From the NCBI RefSeq assembly GCF_017896165.1, contig NZ_JAFCNB010000008.1, positions 186,001 through 250,000 on the forward strand: 64,000 nt of DNA, in the 5' to 3' direction. The notes under the pieces were generated by a model that saw only the letters and a list, made by a program, of their open reading frames with translations, made no database searches and was not told the origin of the DNA. How positions within the stretch are numbered: the stretch's first letter is position 1; each line of letters starts with the position of its first letter. Shown here piece by piece: positions 1-8,520 of the stretch. Both the position numbers and the translations under genes were made by a program. The stretch is from Microbispora oryzae (GTDB lineage: Bacteria > Actinomycetota > Actinomycetes > Streptosporangiales > Streptosporangiaceae).

Positions 1-2
1 TG

Positions 3-1019
3 AAGGTCATGCCGCTGGGTGACTCGATCACCGAGGGCACCCAGGTGCCCGGCGGATACCGCATCGGGCTGTGGCAGCGCCTGGCCTCCGGCCGTTACAC
101 GATCGACTTCGTCGGATCGCAGTACAACGGCCCCTCCAACCTGGGCGACCACGACCACGAGGGGCACCCCGGCTGGCGCATCGACCAGATCGACGCCAAC
201 ATCACCGGCTGGCTGCGCACCTACAACCCCCACACCGTCCTGCTGCACATCGGCACCAACGACGTGCTGCAGAACTACAACGTCTCCAGCGCCCCCACCC
301 GCCTGTCCACGCTGATCGACCACATCACCACCACCGCGCCCAGCGCCGAGGTGTTCGTCGCCACCATCATCCCCCTGGCCAACTCCGGCCAGGAGTCGGC
401 CGTCCGCACCTTCAACGCCGCCATCCCCGGCATCGTGCAGAGCAAGGTCAACAACGGCAAGCACGTCCACCTCGTCGACATGCACAGCAAGCTCACCGCG
501 TCCGACCTCATCGACGGCATCCACCCCACCGCCAACGGCTACGACAAGATGGCCGCCGCCTGGTACGCCGCGCTCCAGTCCGTCCCCGGCAGCATCAGCC
601 AGGGCTCCAGCCCGTCGCCGAGCCCCAGTCCCAGCCCGTCGTGGAGCGCCTCGCCGAGCCCCAGCCCAAGCCCGAGTGCCACCCCCAGCACGTCGCCGTC
701 CGGCCCGCCTCCGGGTGGCGGCGCCTGCTCGGCCGCCTACTCGGTGACCAACCAGTGGCCCGGCGGGTTCCAGGCCACCGTCACGGTGACAGCCGGCAGC
801 TCGGCGATCTCGTCGTGGACCGTCACCTGGCAGTTCGCGGGCGGCCAGACCGTCACCCAGGCCTGGAACGCCACCGTCACCTCCAGCGGATCCCAGGTCA
901 CCGCCGGCAACGTCAGCTACAACGGCAGCCTGGCCGCGGGCGCGAGCACCCAGTTCGGCTTCCTCGGCAGCGCGACCGGCACCCCCAGCACCCCCACGCT
1001 GACCTGCTCCGCAGCCTGA
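3..1019 (+). CDS. SGNH/GDSL hydrolase with C-terminal CBM2 (5' end cut by window)
   Basis: This is a secreted esterase or lipase-fold hydrolase, probably a carbohydrate esterase that deacetylates plant polysaccharide. The reading frame is open to the left edge, so the signal peptide and first residues lie outside the window. Visible blocks are MPLGDSITEG with the nucleophile Ser, HIGTND (block III Gly-x-Asn-Asp) and DGIHP carrying the catalytic Asp and His. A linker rich in Ser-Pro repeats (about 610-710) leads to a type 2 carbohydrate-binding module with conserved Trp residues (NQWPGGFQ, SSWTVTW, WNATV). It is followed 30 bp later by another CBM2 esterase. The family is clear; the substrate is inferred from the binding module. 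Confidence 0.9.
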   Translation, partial: KVMPLGDSITEGTQVPGGYRIGLWQRLASGRYTIDFVGSQYNGPSNLGDHDHEGHPGWRIDQIDANITGWLRTYNPHTVLLHIGTNDVLQNYNVSSAPTRLSTLIDHITTTAPSAEVFVATIIPLANSGQESAVRTFNAAIPGIVQSKVNNGKHVHLVDMHSKLTASDLIDGIHPTANGYDKMAAAWYAALQSVPGSISQGSSPSPSPSPSPSWSASPSPSPSPSATPSTSPSGPPPGGGACSAAYSVTNQWPGGFQATVTVTAGSSAISSWTVTWQFAGGQTVTQAWNATVTSSGSQVTAGNVSYNGSLAAGASTQFGFLGSATGTPSTPTLTCSAA

Positions 1020-1049
1020 CCCGCACATCTACGTAAGGAAGGAAACAGC

Positions 1050-2435
1050 GTGAAACGTAGGATCAGGACGCTGCTGGCGGCCGCCGCGCTTCCCCTGGTC
1101 ATGGTGGGCATGTTCCTTGCCGCGCGCCCCGCCGCGGCCGCGACCATGACCCGGGTGACCAACTTCGGTAACAACCCGACCAACCTGAACATGTACATCT
1201 ACGTGCCGAACAACGTGGCACCCCGCCCCGCCCTGCTCGTCCTGGTGCATTACTGCAGCGGGTCGGCCAGCGGCATCTTCAACGGCAACGGCCACGACTT
1301 CGTCACCGCCGCCGACCGCTACGGCTACATCATCGTGCTGCCCGAGGCCACCCGAAGCGGCTCCTGCTTCGACGTGTCCACCTCCGGCGCCCTCAAGCGC
1401 GACGGCGGCAGCGACTCCACCGGCATCATGTCGATGGTCTCCTACGCCCGCCAGCACTACAACATCGACTCCGGCCGCATCGTGGTCAGCGGATTCTCCT
1501 CCGGCGCCATGATGACCAACGTCCTGGCCGCCGAATATCCCGACGTGTTCTCCGCCGCCTCCGCCTACTCCGGCGTCCCGGCCGGCTGCTTCGCCACCAC
1601 CGGCGGGTCGCTGTGGAACAGCCAGTGCTCCGGCGGCCAGCTCATCAAGACCGCCCAGCAGTGGGGCGACCAGGCCCGCGCCATGTACCCCGGCTACACC
1701 GGCCCCTACCCCCGCATCCAGCTGTGGCACGGCACCACCGACACCACCCTCGCCTACCCCAACTTCGGCGAGGAGATCAAGCAGTGGACCAACCTCCACG
1801 GCCTGAGCCAGACCCCCAGCTTCACCGATCACCCGCAGTCCACCTGGACCCGCACCCGCTACGGCGGCACCGGCAACCAGGCCCCCGTCGAGGGCATCAG
1901 CATCAGCGGCGTCGGCCACCAGCTCCCCATGACCGGCCAGCTCGCCTACGCCATCACCTTCCTCGGCCTCGACGGCACCACGACCGCCTCGCCCTCCCCG
2001 TCGGCCTCTCCGACGCGGTCGCCCTCTCCGTCTCCGTCCCCGTCTGCGTCGCCGTCTGCGTCGCCGTCGCGATCCCCGTCCCCGTCCCCGTCGCCGTCGT
2101 CCTCGCCCTCGTCGAGCCCGACACCTCAGGGCCCGGGCGGCTGCACCGCGACGTACCGGGCGATCAACAGCTGGCCGGGCGGCTTCCAGGCTGAGGTGAC
2201 CGTGGCCAACGGCGGATCCACCGCCATCAACGGATGGACGGTTCGCATGACTCTGGCCTCCGGGCAGAGCATCAGCAGCCTGTGGAACGGGGTCGTGACC
2301 GGCTCCACGGGCACGGTCAGCGTCCAGAACGCGGCCTACAACGGCACCATCGCCGCAGGCGGCACCACCACGTTCGGCTTCACGGCCAACGGCGACGGCG
2401 CCGCCACTCCGACCGTCACCTGCTCCAGCATGTGA
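1050..2435 (+). CDS. Secreted PHB-depolymerase-family (CE1-like) esterase with CBM2
   Basis: Extracellular alpha/beta-hydrolase of the esterase PHB/feruloyl or acetylxylan esterase type. The GTG start is preceded by AAGGAAGGA. Residues 1-31 form a signal peptide ending in an Ala-rich cleavage site. The nucleophile elbow is GFSSG with Ser150, with likely acid Asp in HGTTD and His in GVGHQLP near residue 290. A Ser/Pro linker (about 1980-2125) precedes a C-terminal CBM2 with the usual Trp set. Downstream of, and probably co-transcribed with, the SGNH-CBM2 gene, it points to secreted hemicellulose side-chain removal. Acetyl xylan versus feruloyl specificity cannot be told from the sequence. Confidence 0.88.
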   Translation: MKRRIRTLLAAAALPLVMVGMFLAARPAAAATMTRVTNFGNNPTNLNMYIYVPNNVAPRPALLVLVHYCSGSASGIFNGNGHDFVTAADRYGYIIVLPEATRSGSCFDVSTSGALKRDGGSDSTGIMSMVSYARQHYNIDSGRIVVSGFSSGAMMTNVLAAEYPDVFSAASAYSGVPAGCFATTGGSLWNSQCSGGQLIKTAQQWGDQARAMYPGYTGPYPRIQLWHGTTDTTLAYPNFGEEIKQWTNLHGLSQTPSFTDHPQSTWTRTRYGGTGNQAPVEGISISGVGHQLPMTGQLAYAITFLGLDGTTTASPSPSASPTRSPSPSPSPSASPSASPSRSPSPSPSPSSSPSSSPTPQGPGGCTATYRAINSWPGGFQAEVTVANGGSTAINGWTVRMTLASGQSISSLWNGVVTGSTGTVSVQNAAYNGTIAAGGTTTFGFTANGDGAATPTVTCSSM

Positions 2436-2441
2436 CATTCC

Positions 2442-2491
2442 GCGACCCGCCGTCCGCCGATCTCCCTTCCGATCGGCGGGCGGCGGGTCGC
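2442..2491. terminator. Bidirectional hairpin between convergent genes
   Basis: A 20-bp stem (2442-2461 with 2472-2491, one G-T type mismatch) and a 10-nt loop lie between the convergent esterase and SDR genes. There is no long T-tract, which is usual for terminators in GC-rich actinobacteria. Confidence 0.75.
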
Positions 2492-2499
2492 CTCGTGTC

Positions 2500-3237
2500 T
2501 CAGACCACCTGGTCCGTCGGACGGAGCAGGATCTCGTTGACGGCCACGTGGCCGGGCTGGCTCACGGCGTAGAGCACGGCGTTCGCGACATCCTCCGGGC
2601 GCAGCGTGCGGATCGACTTCATCATGTCCCGGGCGGCGGCCCTGGTGACGGGGTCGGTGATGTGGTCGGCCAGCTCGGTGTCCACCATCCCCGGCTCGAT
2701 CACCACGACGCGCACGCCCTGTGCCGTGACCTCCTGGCGCAGCGCTTCCGAGAATCCGTTGACCCCGAACTTGGTCGCCGCGTAAACGCCGCCGCCCGCC
2801 GACGCCGTACGCCCCGAGGTGGAGGAGATCTGCACGAGCGTTCCCCCGCGCTCCAGCAGATGAGGCAGGGCGGCGTGGGTGGTGTACATCGCCCCGAGCA
2901 GGTTGGTGTGCACCATCCTCGCCCACTCCGAGGTGTCCGCCCCGGGAATCGGGCCGGTCAACATGATCCCCGCGTTGTTCACCAGCACGTCGAGTCCGCC
3001 GAAGTGCCCGGCGGCGGCGGACACCGCGTCGCGGCACGACCCCTCGTCGGTCACGTCCAGTTCGAGCGCGAGCACCTCGCCCGCGGCCCGTTCGACGAGG
3101 CCGGCCAGCCGGTCGGTGCGGCGGGCCCCGGCCGCCACCTTCGCTCCGGCGGCGGAGAGCGCAAGCGCGGTCGCCTCGCCGATGCCCGACGAGGCCCCCG
3201 TCACCAGGACGACTTTTCCATCCAGCACGCGATCCAC
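2500..3237 (-). CDS. Short-chain dehydrogenase/reductase (SDR family)
   Basis: NAD(P)-dependent oxidoreductase of the classical SDR family, about 245 residues, cytosolic. The Rossmann glycine motif TGASSGIG is at the N-terminus, NNAG follows mid-protein and the catalytic YAATK (Tyr-x3-Lys) is present. The GTG at 3237 is preferred because AAGGGA lies 7 nt upstream; an in-frame GTG at 3264 would add nine residues without a good ribosome site. It is divergent from a TetR regulator with repeated operator-like sites between them, so it is probably the repressor's target. The substrate is unknown. Confidence 0.88.
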   Translation of the reverse strand: MDRVLDGKVVLVTGASSGIGEATALALSAAGAKVAAGARRTDRLAGLVERAAGEVLALELDVTDEGSCRDAVSAAAGHFGGLDVLVNNAGIMLTGPIPGADTSEWARMVHTNLLGAMYTTHAALPHLLERGGTLVQISSTSGRTASAGGGVYAATKFGVNGFSEALRQEVTAQGVRVVVIEPGMVDTELADHITDPVTRAAARDMMKSIRTLRPEDVANAVLYAVSQPGHVAVNEILLRPTDQVV

Positions 3238-3293
3238 AGATCTTTCCCTTCCCCTGTGCGACACCGGCCACCTGCGCGACTCCGCGCCACAAC

Positions 3294-3351
3294 AAACCGG
3301 ACCGGTCGGTCAGGTTCAACATAGCACCCAACCGGACCAGCCGGTCATGTT
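3294..3351. promoter_or_regulatory. Two near-identical 23-bp operator-like repeats
   Basis: Copies at 3294-3316 and 3329-3351 share the frame ACCGGACC-N3-CGGTC-N3-TT and start 35 bp apart. The second contains the inverted repeat ACCGG-N5-CCGGT and the first includes the palindrome GACCGGTC. They lie between the divergent SDR and TetR genes. A -10-like TAGACT (3356-3361) follows directly, so a bound TetR protein could block both promoters. Confidence 0.6.
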
Positions 3352-3380
3352 CCGCTAGACTGGCGGGAGACGGGAGGACG

Positions 3381-4052
3381 ATGACGAATCCGACGGCAAA
3401 TCCCACGGCAAATCCGACGACGAACCCCATGACGGCCCCGCGGACGAGCCGGCAGGCGAGGGCCGACGCCCTGCGCAACCGGCGGCTGCTGTTGGGCGCC
3501 GCGGCCGACGTCTTCGCCGAGTACGGCACGGAGGCGTCTGTCACCCAGATCGCCCAGCGGGCCGGCATCGGGAAGGGAACGGTCTTCCGGCACTTCCCGA
3601 CCAAGGAAGACCTGCTCGCCGCGATCGTGGGCGAACTGCTCGACGCGCTGGTCGACACCGGCGTCGCGCTCTCGGACGCCGACGATCCGGAGGCCGCCCT
3701 GCTCGCGTTCATGACGGCGGGGGTCGAGCTCCAGGTCAAGGACCGGGCGTTCTGCGAGGTCGTCGGACGCCCGTCGCTGCGGCACCCCGACGTCCAGGCG
3801 GGGATCGAGCGGCTGTGCGAGGTCGCGGAGACCCTGACCGACCGGGCCCGCCGGCAGGGGACCGTCCGCCAGGACATCACCGGCCGGGACATCGTGCTGC
3901 TGGTGGGGGGCGTGCACCAGACCGCCGCGCCGGCGATGGACGCCGACCCGGAGCTGTGGCGCCGATATCTGGGCCTGGTCTTCGACGGCATCCGAGCAGT
4001 GACGGCGGCGCCCCTGGCGCATCCCGCTCCGGATCACATGCGGCTCGGCTGA
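3381..4052 (+). CDS. TetR/AcrR family transcriptional regulator
   Basis: A 223-residue DNA-binding repressor. The N-terminal helix-turn-helix reads ASVTQIAQRAGIGKGTVFRH, followed by FPTKEDLL, typical of TetR; the C-terminal ligand domain is divergent as usual. The first 14 residues are a low-complexity Asn-Pro-Thr repeat (NPTANPTANPTTNP). The start is supported by GGGAGG a few bases upstream. It likely represses itself and the divergent SDR through the paired sites at 3294-3351. The 3' end overlaps the convergent oxidoreductase gene by 19 bp. Confidence 0.9.
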   Translation: MTNPTANPTANPTTNPMTAPRTSRQARADALRNRRLLLGAAADVFAEYGTEASVTQIAQRAGIGKGTVFRHFPTKEDLLAAIVGELLDALVDTGVALSDADDPEAALLAFMTAGVELQVKDRAFCEVVGRPSLRHPDVQAGIERLCEVAETLTDRARRQGTVRQDITGRDIVLLVGGVHQTAAPAMDADPELWRRYLGLVFDGIRAVTAAPLAHPAPDHMRLG

Positions 4053-6364
4053 ACCTCCGCCCCGGCGCCGTCGTCTCCGCCCTCGAACTCCGGAGTGATG
4101 GCGAAGTTACGGTTGAAGACGTTGTCCGGATCCCACTCCGCTTTGAGGCTGCGCAGACGAGTGAGGACCGGTTCGGGGAAGGCGTCGAGCAGCCGGGCCG
4201 GATCCGTGTCGGTCTCGAAGCTCAGGTACATGCCGTCCAAGTAAGGGCGGAGGCGGGCCCACTGGGCGTCCATGCGAGCGGCGAGAGCCGGGACCGACGC
4301 GGCGAGGACGGAGAACTCCTGGGTCCGGTGCGACCACGCCATGGCGTCCGCCGGGACGTCGTGCACCGCCCCGCCCATCGAGCGGAACTGCATGACCGTG
4401 ATCGCTCCCGACTTGATCATCTGCTCCGCGACCTCGGCCGCCAGCCTGGTCACGTGGCCGATCAGCCCGCTGCGCGTGTCCGCGAGACCCTGGCCGCGAT
4501 GCCGGTTCCCGGCCGGCGCGACGATCAGGTGATACGGCACGAGCTGCGCCTGCTGGTCGAGCACGGGGCCCACGCCGAGGAAGGGGGTGAGCGCGTTCTG
4601 CGCGGCCTCGACGTCGTCCCCGGCGTAGACCAGGGTGATCTGCCCGGTCACCGAGCCGCCCCCGCGGGCGGGAAAGAGCGACAGGAAGCTTGAGATCTCA
4701 CGCGGGGCGGCCTCGACCAGCCGTCCCCACTCGACCAGGAAATCGGCCGTGTCGGTGGCGTCCACGACGATCGTCGCGTAGGCGACGTCCCCGACCTCGT
4801 CGGCCTCGAACTCGAACGCCGTCACGACGCCGAAGTTGCCGCCGGCGCCGCGGATCGCCCAGAACAGATCGGGGTGATGGCCGCCGTCGACGCGGAGCCT
4901 GCGGCCGTCCGCCACGACGATCTCGGCAGCGACCAGGTGGTCGATCGTGAGGCCGTGTTGGCGGACCAGATAGCCGATGCCGCCTGCCGTGGCGAGGCCC
5001 CCGACGCCAACGTCGCCGTAGTCTCCCGAGCTCAGCGCGAGGCCGTACGGCGCGAGCGCGCGGGCGACGTGCCCCCACCGCGCGCCCGGTTCGACCCTCA
5101 CGCGCCCCGTGTCCCGGTCGATCACCTCGACCGCGTTCATCTTCGACAGGTCGATCACGATGCCGCCGTCGTTGGTGGACCGGCCGCTGATGCCGTGCCC
5201 ACCGCTGCGTACGGATATGCCGGCGTTCTGGCCGCGCGCGTAGGCGAGCGCGGCCGCGACGTCGTCGGCCGTCTCGCACCGGATGACCAGCGCGGGCGAT
5301 CCGGTGTGGCTGTAGCTGTGGCGCACCTCCTCGTAAGCCCGGTCGCCCGGCTCGACGACCTTCGCCGCGAGCGACTCAGGGACCGCGTCGTAGTCGAGGG
5401 TGTCGTGCCGCCTGGCGAGCACCGCCGCCGGGCGCTTCGGACCACCGCCCGGGACGTCCCCGGGACCGGCCTTCGCCCGCTCGCGCGCGACCTCCTCGCG
5501 GAGCGCGGGGGCCACCTCCTCGCCGAAGGTCCGGATCACCTCCGGATCGTCCTGCCCGATGAGGAACGCCGAGAAGCCCTGGTCGAGCACGAGGGTGAGC
5601 AACTCGTCCACCCACTGCTCGGGCGGCCCCTGGAGGAGGCCGCGGCTGACGGGAGAGAAGCCCACGTGCAGGATGTTGAGCAGGCGCCGGATCTCGCGGG
5701 GGTGGCGACCGGCGGCGAGGGCCGCCTCATCGATGATCTGGTTCGACTCCGCCATCCCGGGCGTCTCGATGTATTCGAGCGACGGGAGCCATCCGTCGGC
5801 CTTGCGGCCGGTGAGCCGCAGCATGCGCGGCTTGTAGGCCCCCAGCCAGATGCCGATGTCGTGTGCGGGACGCGGGCCGCGCCGCATGGAGGGTATCGAG
5901 TAGTGCGTGCCCTTGTGGCGGAGCGGCCCGGGCTCGCCGTCGTCCCAGACGCCCCGGATGATGTCGATCGCCTCGTCGAGCGCCTCGATGCTCTGCCCCG
6001 GCGTCAGACGCGGGCCGCCCATGCCGTGGACGGCGCCGGGGAAGGCGCCCGCGCCGAGGCCGAACTCGAACCGGCCCTCCGACAGGACGTCGAGCGTCGC
6101 CGTCGCCCGGCCGAGCACCGCGGGCGGCCGCAACGGCAGATTCATCACGTTCGCCGAGACGCGGATGCGCCGGGTCCTGGCCGCGACCCAGGTCAGCAGT
6201 GTGTACGTGTCGAGGTAGTCGGCGTTATAGGGATGGTCCTGGAACGTCGCGATATCCAGGCCGGCGTCCTCCGTAAGCTCCGCCAGCGCCACGGCCCGCG
6301 CCGGGTCGTGTGCGGTGGGAGTGATGAACGTGCCGAGCAGGAGCTCGTGACCGTAGTCAGGCAT
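4034..6364 (-). CDS. Fusion of LLM-class flavin-dependent monooxygenase and BBE-type FAD oxidoreductase
   Basis: A 776-residue two-domain flavoenzyme. Residues 1-300 look like an F420/FMN-dependent luciferase-like (LLM) oxidoreductase. Residues 320-776 are a berberine-bridge-like FAD oxidase: RSGGHGISG with His390, the usual covalent FAD histidine, then GVGGLATAGGIGYL, and a C-terminal BBE motif LKAEWDPDNVFNRNF. The Cys of bicovalent family members is not seen in the GDYGDVGVGG loop. The ATG at 6364 begins LLM homology; the frame stays open upstream but that part looks non-coding. It is divergent from a leaderless MarR regulator. The two domains normally occur as separate proteins; the substrate is unknown. 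Confidence 0.85.
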   Translation of the reverse strand: MPDYGHELLLGTFITPTAHDPARAVALAELTEDAGLDIATFQDHPYNADYLDTYTLLTWVAARTRRIRVSANVMNLPLRPPAVLGRATATLDVLSEGRFEFGLGAGAFPGAVHGMGGPRLTPGQSIEALDEAIDIIRGVWDDGEPGPLRHKGTHYSIPSMRRGPRPAHDIGIWLGAYKPRMLRLTGRKADGWLPSLEYIETPGMAESNQIIDEAALAAGRHPREIRRLLNILHVGFSPVSRGLLQGPPEQWVDELLTLVLDQGFSAFLIGQDDPEVIRTFGEEVAPALREEVARERAKAGPGDVPGGGPKRPAAVLARRHDTLDYDAVPESLAAKVVEPGDRAYEEVRHSYSHTGSPALVIRCETADDVAAALAYARGQNAGISVRSGGHGISGRSTNDGGIVIDLSKMNAVEVIDRDTGRVRVEPGARWGHVARALAPYGLALSSGDYGDVGVGGLATAGGIGYLVRQHGLTIDHLVAAEIVVADGRRLRVDGGHHPDLFWAIRGAGGNFGVVTAFEFEADEVGDVAYATIVVDATDTADFLVEWGRLVEAAPREISSFLSLFPARGGGSVTGQITLVYAGDDVEAAQNALTPFLGVGPVLDQQAQLVPYHLIVAPAGNRHRGQGLADTRSGLIGHVTRLAAEVAEQMIKSGAITVMQFRSMGGAVHDVPADAMAWSHRTQEFSVLAASVPALAARMDAQWARLRPYLDGMYLSFETDTDPARLLDAFPEPVLTRLRSLKAEWDPDNVFNRNFAITPEFEGGDDGAGAEVQPSRM

Positions 6365-6377
6365 TGAATGGTCCCCA

Positions 6378-6430
6378 TCAGATACGTTGCACAGAATTTT
6401 ATCTGAGTCACAACCTATATGCCATGCAAC
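6378..6430. promoter_or_regulatory. Inverted repeats between the LLM-BBE gene and MarR gene
   Basis: TCAGATA (6378-6384) and TATCTGA (6400-6406) form a perfect 7-bp inverted repeat with a 15-nt spacer. GTTGCA (6386-6391) and TGCAAC (6425-6430) form a second pair. The stretch is AT-rich compared with its surroundings and lies between divergent genes, so it is a plausible MarR operator region. Confidence 0.4.
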
Positions 6431-6468
6431 TGATCTGCGCCCACACGTGTTCCTGATAGTCTTGAACG

Positions 6469-6987
6469 ATGGCGGAAGAACGGGCCGACGACCTCCCGGC
6501 GACCGAGCGCGCCGCCGCGGGCAACCTGGGATGGTCGCTCGGCATGGTCCTGCGCGCCTGGCAGGAGGAGGTCGACGAGGCGCTCCGGGGCATGCCGGGC
6601 GGCAGCAGGGGCTACCACGTGCTCTCGGTCGTCGCACAGGGCGAGCCGCGGCGGCAGAAGGACCTGGCCGGCCAGGTCGCGCTCGACCGCACCGTGCTGG
6701 TCTATCTCATCGACGACCTGGTCGAGGCGGGCCTCGTCGAGAGACGGCCGGATCCCACAGACAGACGCGCCCGGCTGATCGCGGTCACCGAGCGCGGCGT
6801 GCGGGTGCTGGCCGAGGCGAAGAACCGCGTGGCGATGGCCGAGGAGCGGATGCTGGCCGGAATCAGCCCGGAAGAGCGGCTGATCCTCCGTAAGATCACG
6901 ACGAAGGCGGCCTCGGCCATCCACGACACGCGCCCCAACACCGACCCCTGCGTCGCCGTCAGGTCGGTGCTCGACATCCCCTCCTGA
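6469..6987 (+). CDS. MarR family transcriptional regulator
   Basis: A 172-residue winged-helix regulator. The HTH region reads QKDLAGQVALDRTVLVYLID, and the wing is VERRPDPTDRRARLI, the classical MarR DPTDRR signature. A -10-like TAGTCT (6457-6462) ends 6 nt before the ATG and no ribosome site is present, so the mRNA is probably leaderless. It is divergent from the LLM-BBE flavoenzyme, its likely target. The inducer is unknown. Confidence 0.9.
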   Translation: MAEERADDLPATERAAAGNLGWSLGMVLRAWQEEVDEALRGMPGGSRGYHVLSVVAQGEPRRQKDLAGQVALDRTVLVYLIDDLVEAGLVERRPDPTDRRARLIAVTERGVRVLAEAKNRVAMAEERMLAGISPEERLILRKITTKAASAIHDTRPNTDPCVAVRSVLDIPS

Positions 6988-7005
6988 CCCGTCCCGCGGC
7001 GACGG

Positions 7006-8445
7006 CTACCTGGAGCCCCGGGCGGTGATCGGCTGATCCTGAACGGCGGAGCTCCCGGCCGGCTTCGCGGCGTCGGCGGCGGCGGGCAGTCGCAACACGA
7101 ACCGCGCCCCACGCGGACTGTCCTCGATCCCGAGGGTGCCGCCGGCCATCTCCGCGATCTGCCGGGCGATCGGCAGGCCGAGTCCGCTGCCCCCGCGGTC
7201 GCGGGTGCGGGCGGCGTCCAGACGGGTGAAACGGCCGAAGACGTGTTCCCGCTGCTGCGGTTCGATCCCGGCGCCGTCGTCGAGCACCTCAAGCACGGCG
7301 ACGCCGTTCGGGAAGCGTCCATCTTCCGGTCCGTCGCCGGGCTCCCGCCGTACGGTGATGGTGACCACGGATTCGGCGTGCCGCATGGCGTTGTCGACGA
7401 GGTTGGTCAGCAACCGGCACAGCCTGCCCCGGTCGATCTCGACCCGCACCCCGGGCTGGAGGCTGCACTCGATCGTCTTCTTCGGACGGCGGATGGCGCA
7501 CTCGCCCACCACGAACTGCGCCAGGTCGACCCGCTCCGGCGGGAGTGAGACGCCGGAGTCCAGCGCCGCCATGATCAGCAGGTCGTGCACGATGCCGCCG
7601 AGCCGGTCGAGGCTGTGCAGGAGGTGCGAGCCGAGCTCGGTCACGTTGGTCTCCCCGGGGGCGGCCAGCGCGTCCTCCACCTCGGTCCGCATGGCGGTGA
7701 TGGGGCTGCGCAGATCGTGAGAGGCGTCGGACACGAACTGGCGCTGCTGGCGCAGCGCCGCCTCCAGCCGGCTCAGCGTCTCGTTGACGCTGCCGGCCAG
7801 GTCGTGGATCTCGTCGGCGGAGGGCGGCACGGGCACCCGGCGGTCGGGACAGGTGGCGTTGATCGAATCCAGTTCCGCCCGCATGGCGGTGACCGGCCGG
7901 AGGGAGACCGCGGCCACTCGGTGGCCGAGCGCGGTGATCCCCACCGTGAGCAGCAGGGCGCCACCGATCATCGCCGCGGCGAGCTGTGCGTCAACCCACG
8001 GGGGGATGGCCGGGGACGCGCTGTAGACGATCCAGTCCGCCTGGCCGTGCCGGGCCCGCTGGGCCACCACCACATCGCAGTCGTCCCGGAACACCCCGCC
8101 GCACACCACGGAGGTGGTGGCTTGCCGGCCGCTGGGAGTGAAGGCCGCCATGGGCGGCCTGCCCTTCAGTTGCGGGGTCGAGGCGACGACCCTTCCCCGT
8201 TCGTCGACCACCTGGACGACGCGCGACGAGTGGCTGGCGAGCGGATCGGCCACCACGTCTCCATGCTCGATCTGGGTGACCACCCGGCGGCCCGCGGCGG
8301 CGACCTCCTCGCTGAGCCACCGTGTGGCCACGTGCTGCATGACGACCATGAGCAACAGGGCGAGCGACGTCGACAGCAGGGCGGCCACTGCTCCGGCGAA
8401 CAGCGTGGTGCGCCTGATGATCGAGAGTTGCTGCCGCGTTCTCAT
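7006..8445 (-). CDS. Sensor histidine kinase without adjacent response regulator
   Basis: A 479-residue membrane kinase. TM1 is about 14-36, an extracellular sensor region runs to about 155 and includes a C-x7-C pair (CGGVFRDDC), TM2 is about 156-174, then HAMP. HisKA carries VSDASHDLRSP with His243, followed by N box NLVDNAMRH and G boxes DDGAGIEP and GGSGLGLP. It starts 75 bp after the membrane-anchored PstS-like protein on the same strand and they may be one operon. No response regulator gene is nearby, so its partner is encoded elsewhere. Confidence 0.9.
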   Translation of the reverse strand: MRTRQQLSIIRRTTLFAGAVAALLSTSLALLLMVVMQHVATRWLSEEVAAAGRRVVTQIEHGDVVADPLASHSSRVVQVVDERGRVVASTPQLKGRPPMAAFTPSGRQATTSVVCGGVFRDDCDVVVAQRARHGQADWIVYSASPAIPPWVDAQLAAAMIGGALLLTVGITALGHRVAAVSLRPVTAMRAELDSINATCPDRRVPVPPSADEIHDLAGSVNETLSRLEAALRQQRQFVSDASHDLRSPITAMRTEVEDALAAPGETNVTELGSHLLHSLDRLGGIVHDLLIMAALDSGVSLPPERVDLAQFVVGECAIRRPKKTIECSLQPGVRVEIDRGRLCRLLTNLVDNAMRHAESVVTITVRREPGDGPEDGRFPNGVAVLEVLDDGAGIEPQQREHVFGRFTRLDAARTRDRGGSGLGLPIARQIAEMAGGTLGIEDSPRGARFVLRLPAAADAAKPAGSSAVQDQPITARGSR

Positions 8446-8520
8446 CCTCCGTCCCCCAGCCAGTGGACCACACGAGCGGCGGCAGAGCGTCGGCGCCTCC
8501 CCCTCGAACGGGGCCGCGGC

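Noticed and set aside
1980..2125. Regular short repeats that could suggest a CRISPR or minisatellite
   Set aside because: They are Ser-Pro linker codons inside the esterase gene, in frame, with no spacer structure. The linkers at 610-710 and 40090-40215 are the same kind.
6365..6637. N-terminal extension of the LLM-BBE protein
   Set aside because: The added 91 residues are Arg/Pro-rich antisense of the MarR gene and lack homology; LLM homology starts at 6364.
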